Shown: piece by piece, positions 9,224-18,012 of the stretch | Layout: every line of letters begins with the position of its first letter | Numbering within the stretch: the first letter of the stretch is position 1 | Source of the DNA: Thermodesulfobacteriota bacterium | Lineage (GTDB): Bacteria > Desulfobacterota > Anaeroferrophillalia > Anaeroferrophillales > Tharpellaceae | Assembly (NCBI GenBank): GCA_024762675.1 | Contig: JANTGZ010000003.1 | Location: 1-62,565 of the forward strand | Direction of reading: 5' to 3' | DNA length: 62,565 nt | The notes under the pieces: generated by a model | Databases searched by the model: none | What the model was told of the DNA's origin: nothing | The model's input: only the letters and a program-made list of their open reading frames with translations | Translations under genes and position numbers: made by a program

Positions 9224-10987
9224 ATGAATGCCTTAAACTCTAAACTGCCGTTTTACCTTAAGTATCGTTACAAACTTCTGCTTATCGCCTTATTCATAAC
9301 CGCTTACATCCTCCCTTTAGGAGCACGCCCCCTGATAATTCCCGACGAAACCCGTTATGCTGAAGTCCCCCGGGAAATGATTGCCTCAGGGGACTGGATA
9401 GCGCCCCACCTTAACGGCATGCGCTACTTTGAAAAACCGGTTCTCGGTTACTGGGTACATGCCATCTCCATTCGTCTGTTTGGAGAGAATAATTTTGCCG
9501 TACGCCTGCCATCACCATTGACGGTTGGCCTCTCAGCCATCTTGATCTTCTTTCTGATTTACCGTTCGCTCCATCATGAAGAGGAAAATTATGATGACGA
9601 TTATTACTACAATGAAGATGAAGAAAATCATCAAGACTCGATAAAACCAAATCATATCAGCTTTTTGGCTACATTTATATTCTTGGTCTGCTTTGAAGTC
9701 TTCGGGGTCGGCAATACAGCCGTTTTAGACAACCTACTGGCCCTTTTTCTGACGGCTACCATTGTCTTTTTTTATTTTGCCAGCGAATCAATCCCGGGCT
9801 CAAGATCAGAGACCATCTACCTTATATTCTCTGGTGTCGCCTGCGGCCTGGCCTTTTTGACGAAAGGTTTTCTCGCTTTTACCGTGCCCATTTTAACACT
9901 CGGCGCCTATCTGATCTGGGAGCGCCGCTACCGTGATCTCTTGCACATGAGTTGGCTACCCCTGCTGACTGCCGTGGTGGTCTCTTTGCCCTGGAGTATT
10001 ATGATTCATTTTCGTGAACCTGACTTCTGGAACTTCTTTTTCTGGAACGAGCATGTTCGCCGTTTACTGGGCGGAAACGCCCAACATAAAGAGACATTTT
10101 TCTATTATTTTATAATCGCACCAGGCGTGATAATGCCCTGGACATTTGTCACTCCGGTAGCCTTTTCCGGCATTAAGGAACGTTTCCGGGAACTGGGGGT
10201 CGAAGGCCGCCTGATTCGTCTGGCTCTCTGCTGGCTGATTCTGCCCTTCATATTATTCTCCTGCGCCAGTGGTAAATTACTCACCTATATCCTGCCTTGC
10301 TTCCCCCCCTTTGCTATACTGATGGCATTTGGCCTGTCACAGGGGCTGGAAAAAGTTCGGTGGAGGAAATCGTTCGACCGAGGCGCTCTCTTTACGGCAA
10401 TACTTTTCGGCCTAATTCTACTGGCTTTTGTCAGCGTTCAAATTGTCAACGCTTTTGGGCTTCGCCCTTATAGTCAACCCTGGAAATTATTATTGGGCAT
10501 CAATGCTTTAGTTGCTGCAATTATACTGTTTAATATCTCTGCTCAAAGCCGCAAGAAAATTTCCAAAATAATCCTCTTAGGCCTGGCCCCTTGGCTCCTG
10601 TTTATGTCCGTCCATTTCATCCTCCCCGATCTAACCATTGAAAAAAAAGCCCCAGGACCCTTGCTGGAGCATTTCCAGCAAGGGCTTGCACCGAAAACTA
10701 TTATTTTCACAGAAAAGAGATTAATCAGAGCAGTCTGCTGGTACCTGAAGAGGGATGACATCTATATTGTCGGACGAAGCGGTGAATTAGAATATGGTTT
10801 AACCTATAAAGAGGACGCCAACCGGCGTATGGATCTGGTGTCAGCAGCAGAGTTTATCAGAAAACATCCCGGACAAGCAGTATTAATTGCAAGAATGAAA
10901 AAACTCAGCGAATGGAGTAAATACCTGCCGCTACCAGTTAAAAAGGTTAATAATGGAGCTCAAGGCGTCGGCATATGGAAATTTTAA
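9224..10987 (+). CDS. arnT: ArnT-type lipid A aminoarabinose transferase, copy 1
   Basis: Inner-membrane GT-C transferase expected to move 4-amino-4-deoxy-L-arabinose from undecaprenyl phosphate to lipid A on the periplasmic side. The first periplasmic loop has the conserved acidic pair D41-E42 (IPDETRYAEVPREM) and then RYFEKPVLGYW. Many hydrophobic helices follow. The start is put at ATG 9224, preceded by AAGGA, because it aligns with the second copy at 23068; an upstream GTG at 9161 is less likely. An acidic insert (about residues 117-138, rich in Asp, Glu and Tyr) is absent from the other copy. The gene stands alone, not with arnBCAD, behind its own regulatory sites. Confidence 0.85.
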   Translation: MNALNSKLPFYLKYRYKLLLIALFITAYILPLGARPLIIPDETRYAEVPREMIASGDWIAPHLNGMRYFEKPVLGYWVHAISIRLFGENNFAVRLPSPLTVGLSAILIFFLIYRSLHHEEENYDDDYYYNEDEENHQDSIKPNHISFLATFIFLVCFEVFGVGNTAVLDNLLALFLTATIVFFYFASESIPGSRSETIYLIFSGVACGLAFLTKGFLAFTVPILTLGAYLIWERRYRDLLHMSWLPLLTAVVVSLPWSIMIHFREPDFWNFFFWNEHVRRLLGGNAQHKETFFYYFIIAPGVIMPWTFVTPVAFSGIKERFRELGVEGRLIRLALCWLILPFILFSCASGKLLTYILPCFPPFAILMAFGLSQGLEKVRWRKSFDRGALFTAILFGLILLAFVSVQIVNAFGLRPYSQPWKLLLGINALVAAIILFNISAQSRKKISKIILLGLAPWLLFMSVHFILPDLTIEKKAPGPLLEHFQQGLAPKTIIFTEKRLIRAVCWYLKRDDIYIVGRSGELEYGLTYKEDANRRMDLVSAAEFIRKHPGQAVLIARMKKLSEWSKYLPLPVKKVNNGAQGVGIWKF

Positions 10988-11067
10988 AGTAAGCCGTATA
11001 CTGCATTTATCAAGTAATATTCTCAGCAAATTTAATAGCTCTTTAAAAAATCATTTAAAACTTCATC

Positions 11068-11096
11068 TACTAATTCTCTCCTAAGTTTGAACCTGT
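11068..11096 (+). promoter_or_regulatory. weak regulon-type repeat upstream of PepSY gene
   Basis: TACTAAT (11068-11074) and TCCTAAG (11079-11085) lie 11 bp apart; the second is identical to the half-sites before arnT copy 1. It precedes the PepSY gene by about 70 bp. Only one half-site is strong. Confidence 0.35.
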
Positions 11097-11156
11097 AAAC
11101 ATCTTCCAGATTCTCACAATAAAGTGAGCTTCATTAGACACTATGGAGGTTATATT

Positions 11157-11495
11157 ATGAAACATTTCAAGAAAGTAACTATCATCGTCACAATTTTTCT
11201 GGCAGTTGTCGGAATCTCTTTCACGACTTACGCCGAGTCACAGGATACCAATGACGCAACCGGAGTTATTGATGCCGCAATCACATTGGATCAGGCTGCG
11301 GCTGCGGCTTTGGAAGTTATCCCCGGTACAGTAGCAAAAATTGAATTCTCGGATGATGACGATATCGCCGTATGGGAGATAGAGGTTGTTGACAATCAAA
11401 GCATTACTCACGATATTGAGATTGATGCAAACTCAGGAACTATTATCAAAAATGAGATTGACCAAAACGACAACTCTGATGACCATGACGATTAA
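11157..11495 (+). CDS. small secreted PepSY-domain protein
   Basis: A 112-residue protein with a signal peptide (about residues 1-23, ending near TYA-ES) and one PepSY-like domain. The domain has the usual ITLDQAAAAALEVIPG helix and the paired beta strands (VWEIEVV, HDIEIDANSGTII), and an Asp/Asn-rich tail. GGAGG just before ATG 11157 decides the start. PepSY proteins often sit beside two-component operons, and a decayed one lies 2.2 kb upstream. A periplasmic binding or inhibitor role is possible, but its partner is unknown. The regulon-type repeat ahead suggests joint control with lipid A genes. Confidence 0.75.
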   Translation: MKHFKKVTIIVTIFLAVVGISFTTYAESQDTNDATGVIDAAITLDQAAAAALEVIPGTVAKIEFSDDDDIAVWEIEVVDNQSITHDIEIDANSGTIIKNEIDQNDNSDDHDD

Positions 11496-11516
11496 AGCAC
11501 TAAGGTGGTTAAGAAT

Positions 11517-13334
11517 ATGACTCACAGTAGGCTGCCAGAGAATAGAATTATCAGAGGAATAAGGTTGAAAACACTTATTCTTGCAGGTCTCATTATCAGT
11601 TTGTTCCAATTCATAGCCCCGCTCCAGGCCGCAACATCCTGGAATATCTTGACCAAGACCATTCAAAAACACCTGAACAGCGGCAATGAGGTTGTCGGCA
11701 ATATTGTCTTGGTGCAGGGTGCGACTGCCATCATAAAATTACAAGGACAGGACATTACAGTTGGTAACACTCTGGTGGTTAAAGGTAAAAGTCTCCCCGG
11801 AGTGCCACTCTCTCTCCAGAATAATATTGCCTGGATCCGCATAACTCAATTTATTGGCCAGCAGGCCCGGGGGACAATTCTACCAGGCTCGCAAAGCATT
11901 CCTCCACAATCACTACTTTTCCACAAGGGGCACAACCAGGTCTACCTCTACAGCAATCTGGCAGAACCTCAGCATCTGAAAGCCTACCAGGATTTAACGC
12001 GAGCATTACAAAACCACCATATCCCATACACGATCAAAACCTGGCCCCAACTTTGTACTCCTGATACACCCGGAATCACCCCTCTGATAATAATTTTCGA
12101 AACCGAGGGTAAGCAAGCTTTCTGTCGTTTAAGCGACCGTGACCAGAATATCTTTTTCCAAAATAGTTTTGCCCTTAACCTGACACCGGCAACCACCCGC
12201 AAAGCCGGAGGAAGTTTCTCTCAGACCAACTCTTTCAACAATGTTTCAACCCCGCCAATCAACAGAGAGCACTCATTTACTAAAGCCACAAGTGCGGCAC
12301 CCGGCACTCGGCCGTACGGCAAAGTCAAACTTAAAAATCCATATAATCGGCTGATTTTTGCTGACTTCGATAAAGAGACGGGACCGGAACTTATTCTTCT
12401 CAACAATCAATGGCTTGAGTTATATCATCTCATAAATCTTAAACTAATCCCGGTGACCCGCTATCATCTGCCGAAAAAAGACTTTATTCCACTCCATCTT
12501 CACGCCGGCGATTTCAATCATAATGGCCAGGACGAACTCTACCTGACTCTTGGTCGGCCAACTGTTGTGGATGGTAAAAAAGATACTTTTCTCAGTTCAA
12601 TAATCATCGAAAACCAGGGAAAGAGCCCAAAAGTTTTAGCAAAAAATCTACCCTACTATTTTCGCGTTCTTGAACAACGTGATGGTAAAAGAGTATTGCT
12701 GGCGCAAAAAATGGGTGAGTTCAAACAATATAGAACCCCGATCTGGTGGGCAAAACTCTCTGAGGGTAAATTTGAGGTGCGCAGCACCTTTCGTCAGGGT
12801 CGTGACATCTTCTCTCTCTACAATTTCAATTTAAGCCCTTTCAACAAAGAACATCTTCTGATTATTGATGAACATGGCAACCTCGCCGGATTTAATGCCA
12901 AAGATTCTGAACTGATAGTCAGTGCTGACAGCCAATATGGGGTCTTTGATGAAAGTCCATATAATCAAAAACTTAAAGAGATTGAATATGAGGGTGGTTT
13001 TTCCGTTACCAAAAGCTCTGACATTCGTTACACCGCCAGACGTTTTGTCAAACGTAAGCGCGACGGCCAACAAATCTTTATCATTAAGAAAGGCCGGGCC
13101 GTAAACCCCAGTTTAGGCGAAAAAGGAGTGGCTCTGGTCAGCAATGGGGAAACCCGACACGACCAGATTATAGGCCTGCAGTGGCGTAACGACGAAATCA
13201 TCGAAAGCTGGAAATCGCCAAAATTACCTCGTGATATTGTCGATTTTGCCTTCACAAAAGAGAGCGACAAAGAGCTGATGGTAGTCATGACCCGTAATCG
13301 TGATGGTAAATACGCCTTGGAGTTGTTGCATTAA
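11517..13334 (+). CDS. secreted FG-GAP/VCBS-type protein with FlgT-like N-terminal region
   Basis: About 605 residues. After a signal peptide (cleavage near LQA-ATS) comes a beta-rich region resembling FlgT-type domains (about residues 60-140), then repeats of the FG-GAP/VCBS kind with DxNxNGxDE-like calcium-binding loops (for example GDFNHNGQDELY at about residue 325). Such repeats build beta-propellers. AAGGTGG spaced 8 bases from ATG 11517 is preferred over the GTG at 11505. A paralogue follows at 13391. The role in an envelope-modification island is not known; periplasmic or outer-surface scaffolding is a guess. Confidence 0.6.
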   Translation: MTHSRLPENRIIRGIRLKTLILAGLIISLFQFIAPLQAATSWNILTKTIQKHLNSGNEVVGNIVLVQGATAIIKLQGQDITVGNTLVVKGKSLPGVPLSLQNNIAWIRITQFIGQQARGTILPGSQSIPPQSLLFHKGHNQVYLYSNLAEPQHLKAYQDLTRALQNHHIPYTIKTWPQLCTPDTPGITPLIIIFETEGKQAFCRLSDRDQNIFFQNSFALNLTPATTRKAGGSFSQTNSFNNVSTPPINREHSFTKATSAAPGTRPYGKVKLKNPYNRLIFADFDKETGPELILLNNQWLELYHLINLKLIPVTRYHLPKKDFIPLHLHAGDFNHNGQDELYLTLGRPTVVDGKKDTFLSSIIIENQGKSPKVLAKNLPYYFRVLEQRDGKRVLLAQKMGEFKQYRTPIWWAKLSEGKFEVRSTFRQGRDIFSLYNFNLSPFNKEHLLIIDEHGNLAGFNAKDSELIVSADSQYGVFDESPYNQKLKEIEYEGGFSVTKSSDIRYTARRFVKRKRDGQQIFIIKKGRAVNPSLGEKGVALVSNGETRHDQIIGLQWRNDEIIESWKSPKLPRDIVDFAFTKESDKELMVVMTRNRDGKYALELLH

Positions 13335-13390
13335 GATTTCTACAGATTGACTTGTCGCCAGCAAATTTGATTTAAATATCGGGAGTTATT

Positions 13391-15133
13391 TTGCCAAATA
13401 GACGATTAAACATATGCAAACAATTGGTGTTTTTCGGCCTTCTAATAGTTGTTACGCAAATCATTGCGCCGCCAATTTTTGCCAGCGCACAGACGGCCCG
13501 ATTCAAGCCCTTATCCGGTTATCTGGTACAAGTTGATTCTGCGGGAATCGTGATTGATTGCGGTCAGCAAAAAGGTGTGGCCAGCGGCGATCTTTTCACC
13601 GTACTGGCCCCTGGAAAACCACTTATGCACCCGGTAACCGGCCAAGCATTGGGAACCAGGGAGAGACTCCTGGCCGTTTTAAAAGTAACCCGGGTCGCAG
13701 AAGATTATGCCATCTGCAGCCCCCTCAAACGTTATCTCAGGGTACCGATTAAAGCGGGCTCTCCAGTAAAGCGTTTCGCAAGCATGGCAGCACTTTTTAT
13801 TGATTTTAACGGCAATGGTATTGAAGTTTTCTCACATTTACGGGAAGCTCTCCCCCAACTCAACTGGGCTGATTACAAAACTGGTCTTAAACTTCAGCAG
13901 ACGTTGCACCAACCGGGAGGACCAGGAAGCTTGGGTTATGATCTTTATGTTGTAAATAAGGGGCATAATCTCACTATTTACAATAGCGACAATGAGCTGG
14001 TTCGGGCCATGAATGCAAGCTCGCTTTCCCCCTACAGCAATCTGGTGGACCAGCCGGGTAAAAGCAGCTCTCACAAAAACAAACAAGGCAAATACACTCT
14101 ATCTACTACCAACTCTGAGAAAGCAATACTTACCCGATATCGCCAGATTGCCAAATTAAACCTGGTCGTCAAGGGCATGTCGATCGGAGAGCTTGATAAT
14201 GATGGCAAGCCTGAAATAATTTTTACCGATGGCGAGCAAATCTATGTCTATCAGCTTAGCGAACTTGGCCTAAAATTTTGTTACAGATATCATTTTGACA
14301 AGTGGGGCAGTATTGTTAACCTTCAAGTCGGCGATATCACCGGTGACCACATTGATGAGATTATGGTCAACACCTTTAAGGAGAGTGAGGATGGTTTTTC
14401 ATCTTTTGTAATTGCTAAAGATAGAGGGAAATACCGGATTGTAGCCGATAATATCCCGTTCATAATGGGTTTGCTGGGAGGCCGATCGATAGCCGACAAA
14501 GGAGTCTATTTTGTGGGCCAGGGTTTTGCGGAGGGGGAGTTTTACGACCATTTGGTTTCTCGCCTGCAATTTAAACCCGGCAGCATCTCTTCGCACGGCA
14601 AATTTACCGTTCCCACAGGATTTACCTTGCCTGGAGCGGTTTATGATGACATCAATAATGACCGGATAAAAGAGCTCTGTTTTATCAACAAACAAAACTA
14701 TCTCGAAATATATCAAGGCAGTAAACGCCTGTGGGTCAGCGATGAGCGGGTGGCGGGTTCGCTGCAAAATGTCCAATACGAGGTTGGGACCCAGCGCGTA
14801 AGCTACACCGAAAAACGGCAGATAAATTCACCACTAATAGTCCATGACATCAATAACAACGGGATAAAAGAGTTACTTTTGATTGATAACAAATCCGACA
14901 TGTCAACCTCTCTAGGTGAATATGGTTTTCTTAGCCATGGGCATATCAAAATGCTTAGAAGCAACGGTGATAATTACATCATACAGAAGATGACTGGCCA
15001 TCTTAGCGGCCCGGTCCAAGGCCTGCAGATTGTCAATAATGAACTGATCTGTGCCATGGTCAAACGTGGTGATGATTTGATGAAACTTTCCGGATCTACC
15101 TATTTGCTGGCCTTTCCCTTAGCACAAAGGTAA
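13391..15133 (+). CDS. secreted FG-GAP/VCBS-type protein, paralogue
   Basis: A 580-residue secreted protein with the same architecture as the preceding gene. A signal peptide ends near residue 31. A FlgT_C-like domain follows (about residues 40-125, with GVASGDLFTVLAPGKPL and HPVTGQALG), then several propeller-type repeats with acidic loops such as ELDNDGKPEI, DITGDHIDEI and DINNNGIKEL. The likely start is the TTG at 13391, 6 bases after GGGAG. The pair looks like a tandem duplication that has diverged. Homology to flagellar assembly proteins is only in the small N-terminal domain, so a flagellar role should not be assumed. Confidence 0.6.
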   Translation: MPNRRLNICKQLVFFGLLIVVTQIIAPPIFASAQTARFKPLSGYLVQVDSAGIVIDCGQQKGVASGDLFTVLAPGKPLMHPVTGQALGTRERLLAVLKVTRVAEDYAICSPLKRYLRVPIKAGSPVKRFASMAALFIDFNGNGIEVFSHLREALPQLNWADYKTGLKLQQTLHQPGGPGSLGYDLYVVNKGHNLTIYNSDNELVRAMNASSLSPYSNLVDQPGKSSSHKNKQGKYTLSTTNSEKAILTRYRQIAKLNLVVKGMSIGELDNDGKPEIIFTDGEQIYVYQLSELGLKFCYRYHFDKWGSIVNLQVGDITGDHIDEIMVNTFKESEDGFSSFVIAKDRGKYRIVADNIPFIMGLLGGRSIADKGVYFVGQGFAEGEFYDHLVSRLQFKPGSISSHGKFTVPTGFTLPGAVYDDINNDRIKELCFINKQNYLEIYQGSKRLWVSDERVAGSLQNVQYEVGTQRVSYTEKRQINSPLIVHDINNNGIKELLLIDNKSDMSTSLGEYGFLSHGHIKMLRSNGDNYIIQKMTGHLSGPVQGLQIVNNELICAMVKRGDDLMKLSGSTYLLAFPLAQR

Positions 15134-15224
15134 AAACTGACTACATTCACACCCAAAGAGTACTTCCTTGCTAAGCTCACGGCAGTAGTCGAGGCAATTG
15201 GCGGGTTTGCTGCTGCCCGCTAAA

Positions 15225-15256
15225 TCTTCATAAAATCTTCACTGTCAACCTGATAA
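15225..15256 (+). promoter_or_regulatory. TCTTCA-N5-TCTTCA direct repeat upstream of sulfatase-fold transferase
   Basis: Exact TCTTCA copies at 15225-15230 and 15236-15241 (11-bp period) are followed by TGATAA at 15251-15256 as a possible -10. The same exact pair precedes arnB. The gene starts 86 bp downstream of the repeat. Confidence 0.6.
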
Positions 15257-15326
15257 ACAACTCCCCCATCTACGCAAATCTCTGTAACGAACGCAAATCC
15301 ACGGCCAACACCTGGTATTTTCCTGT

Positions 15327-17243
15327 ATGAAAAAATTAAAACTTATTTTCGCAAGTCGTCACCAGATTATTTTACTTTTTGCGGGCATCGCTCTCGCAGG
15401 TTTTACCCTTTTGCGAGCCTTGCTAATGCTCTTGAACTGGTCCGACATTGACCATACATTAAGCTCTTTGCTCTATGTGTATGGTAGCGGATTTGTCTAT
15501 GATGTTGCTTTTATAATTTATTTCAGCCTCTTTTTTTCATTCATATTGCTGATCTTACCAAAGTGGTTTTTCAAGAGTCGCTTCAACACCATCATACTAA
15601 CCCCCGGGGTCACTTTCCTATTATTGTATGGCTACTATTTTACGCTTTTAGCTGAAGGGATATTCTGGGATGAGTTCCATACCAGATTTAACTTTATTGC
15701 CATCGACTACTTGATTTACAGCCATGAAGTGACACATAATATTTATGAATCATATCCTCTTTTCACCCTGTTGGCAGCGATTTTTGGAGCTGCTGGGATT
15801 AGTTTTTATTTTATCAGAAAACCTTTAAAAAAATTCCTGGCAACATCCGAACCGCTGGGTCGGCGAGCTGGTTTTACTGCGGTTCTGGTGATGGCCGCCG
15901 GTTTATCCTATTTGTTGCTTGGCCAACCCTTAAAAGAGTTATCTCAGAATAATTACTGCAATGAACTGGCCGCCAACGGCCCCTATCAATTTGTTGCCGC
16001 TTTCCGTAATAACAGACTTGACTACCGCTCTTTTTATGCCCTGGGAAACGACCAACAGCTTTCGGCAAGGTTGAAACAGATGGTTTTTCAGAAAAACTCA
16101 CAACCCTTACCTAAAGAGACGCTTTACAATCTTGAACGTATAAACACAAACCCGGCACCAGAAAAAAAATTAAACGTTTTTTTGATCACAGTTGAAAGTT
16201 TAAGTGCCATTTATTTAAGCAGATTCGGTAAAAGTCAAGATATCACACCATTTCTTGATCAGTGGTTTGGGCAGGGTTTACTTTTCACTAATTTTTATGC
16301 GACCGGCACACGCACCACCCGCGGTTTGGAGGCCATATCTTTATCCCTGCCGCCCACTCCAGGCCGCTCTCTGGTCAAACGGCCGGATGGGCCGAAACTA
16401 TTCTCCCTGGGAGAGGTTTTTAAAAAACATGGTTACGATGTTGCTTTCCTCTATGGCGGACGTGGTTTTTTCGAAAATATGAACTATTTTTTTTCAAATT
16501 ACGGTTATCGTTGCGTAGATCAGACTGATTTTTCCTCACCTGAAATCACATTCAGCAATGCCTGGGGCGTCTGTGACGGCGATCTCTATAATAAAGCGAT
16601 GACTGAAGCTGACCACAATTTTGCCAAAGGGCAGCCATTTTTCTTTCATTTGATGACCACCAGCAACCATCGTCCCTACACCTATCCCGAGGGTAAAATT
16701 GATATCCCATCCGGTCATGGCCGGTCGGGGGCTGTCAAGTACACCGATTACGCTTTCAAAGAATTTATCGCTCAAGCCAAACTCCGGCCCTGGTTTCGAA
16801 ATACTATCTTTGTCGTAGTCGCCGACCACTGCGCTCATAGTGCCGGAAAAACCGGACTACCCGTAAGCAAATACCACATCCCCTTATTTATCTATGCTCC
16901 TTTCCATATCAAAGCAGGAGAAAACAATAAACTTGCCAGCCAGATAGATATTGGACCAACTATTCTCGGTCTGCTCAATTTTTCTTACCAAAGTCCTTTT
17001 TTCGGTCAGGATATTCTCCGTCCTGACTTTAAACCGCGAGCCCTGATTGCCAATTACGTAAAATTAGGTCTGCTCAGAGATGATAAATTGTTGGTTTTGT
17101 CACCCCGGCAAAAGATTACATTGCAGAAAAAACCCTACGATACAAGTATAGAAATCGACCCCGTCAATGCCCTGGTCAGAGATTGTCAGGCATTTTATCA
17201 AGGTGCCGACCATATTATCACCCAGGCTAAAGCCTTAAAGTAA
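15327..17243 (+). CDS. LtaS/EptA-type membrane sulfatase-fold phosphotransferase
   Basis: A 638-residue protein with about five N-terminal membrane helices (residues 1-200) and a periplasmic alkaline-phosphatase/sulfatase domain. Metal and catalytic signatures are visible: E290 in ITVESLSA, the nucleophile region TRTTRGLEA at 328-336 (T330 or T331) and VVADHCAH near residue 510. Family members transfer phosphoglycerol or phosphoethanolamine from phospholipids to envelope glycans or lipid A. The TRTTRGLEA form is closer to Gram-negative LtaS-like proteins than to EptA. Its regulon-type promoter and place beside dedA and arn genes suggest an envelope-charge function. The exact product is unknown. 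Confidence 0.75.
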   Translation: MKKLKLIFASRHQIILLFAGIALAGFTLLRALLMLLNWSDIDHTLSSLLYVYGSGFVYDVAFIIYFSLFFSFILLILPKWFFKSRFNTIILTPGVTFLLLYGYYFTLLAEGIFWDEFHTRFNFIAIDYLIYSHEVTHNIYESYPLFTLLAAIFGAAGISFYFIRKPLKKFLATSEPLGRRAGFTAVLVMAAGLSYLLLGQPLKELSQNNYCNELAANGPYQFVAAFRNNRLDYRSFYALGNDQQLSARLKQMVFQKNSQPLPKETLYNLERINTNPAPEKKLNVFLITVESLSAIYLSRFGKSQDITPFLDQWFGQGLLFTNFYATGTRTTRGLEAISLSLPPTPGRSLVKRPDGPKLFSLGEVFKKHGYDVAFLYGGRGFFENMNYFFSNYGYRCVDQTDFSSPEITFSNAWGVCDGDLYNKAMTEADHNFAKGQPFFFHLMTTSNHRPYTYPEGKIDIPSGHGRSGAVKYTDYAFKEFIAQAKLRPWFRNTIFVVVADHCAHSAGKTGLPVSKYHIPLFIYAPFHIKAGENNKLASQIDIGPTILGLLNFSYQSPFFGQDILRPDFKPRALIANYVKLGLLRDDKLLVLSPRQKITLQKKPYDTSIEIDPVNALVRDCQAFYQGADHIITQAKALK

Positions 17244-17273
17244 TTTCGCATAATTAAAAAAATGGGGGGATAG

Positions 17274-17891
17274 ATGTTTCACCAGTTAGTTACATGGATA
17301 GTCAGCACGGTTGGTCAATGGGGGTATCCGGGCATCATCATACTTATGGCCCTGGAATCCTCTTTTTTCCCATTCCCCAGTGAAGTCGTAATTCCGCCAG
17401 CCGCCTATCTTGCAGTCAGTGGCCAGATGAATATCGGCATGGTTATTCTCTGCGGCACTATGGGCAGTCTACTGGGGGCGATCTTCAACTATGTGATTGC
17501 CCTAAGATTTGGGAGACCGTTTTTTGCAAGATATGGACGCTATATTCTGGTCAGTCCTAAATCATTGGAAAAAGCGGACCTTTTTTTTAACCGCCACGGG
17601 CATATCAGCACATTTATCGGACGCCTGCTCCCCGGACTTCGCCAATATATTTCACTACCGGCCGGCCTGGCCCGGATGAATATTTTTACTTTTTGCATAG
17701 CTACGGCTCTCGGTGCGGGTATCTGGGTAGTGATATTGGCAGCTATGGGTTACTGGTTCGGCCGCAACGAACAACTGATTCTACAAAACCTGCACTGGGT
17801 CACTCTGGCTCTTCTGTCAGGTTGCGCCATCGCCGCAACCCTTTACTGGTGGCGCTGGAAAAACCGTACTGAAGATACTTCCAGAGATTAA
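17274..17891 (+). CDS. DedA-family membrane protein
   Basis: A 205-residue inner-membrane protein with the DedA signatures: an acidic re-entrant segment ([16 protein letters not shown], about residues 32-47) and the G-R-L-x-P-x-x-R-x(6)-AG motif at about 117-132. Family members recycle undecaprenyl phosphate across the inner membrane, and losing them sensitises several Gram-negative bacteria to colistin. Lying 30 bp after the sulfatase-fold transferase and directly before the arnB promoter fits carrier recycling for aminoarabinose transfer. A strong G-rich ribosome-binding site (GGGGGGA) precedes the ATG. Confidence 0.85.
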   Translation: MFHQLVTWIVSTVGQWGYPGIIILMALESSFFPFPSEVVIPPAAYLAVSGQMNIGMVILCGTMGSLLGAIFNYVIALRFGRPFFARYGRYILVSPKSLEKADLFFNRHGHISTFIGRLLPGLRQYISLPAGLARMNIFTFCIATALGAGIWVVILAAMGYWFGRNEQLILQNLHWVTLALLSGCAIAATLYWWRWKNRTEDTSRD

Positions 17892-17925
17892 TCTTCACCA
17901 TTTCTTCATATTAAAATGGTATACT
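17892..17925 (+). promoter_or_regulatory. arn operon promoter with TCTTCA-N5-TCTTCA
   Basis: Exact TCTTCA copies at 17892-17897 and 17903-17908 are followed, after 11 bases, by TATACT (17920-17925), a good -10. The direct repeat would replace the -35, as in PmrA- or PhoB-activated promoters. The leader also has three exact ACACTTA heptamers at 17965-17985 just before the arnB start. This is the clearest member of the island's shared promoter class. Confidence 0.65.
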
Positions 17926-18012
17926 TTAGCCCTTTTAATTGATATTATCAATCACATACCACCAACACTTAACACTTAACACTTAACAGGAGTTTCAATC
18001 AAAGGCGCGAAC

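Noticed and set aside
11517..15133. Twin FG-GAP proteins as flagellar FlgT
   Set aside because: Only a small N-terminal beta domain is shared; the rest is propeller-type, and no flagellar gene is nearby.
17965..17985. Heptamer repeats as a CRISPR-like array
   Set aside because: Units are 7 bp and directly adjacent, with no spacers.
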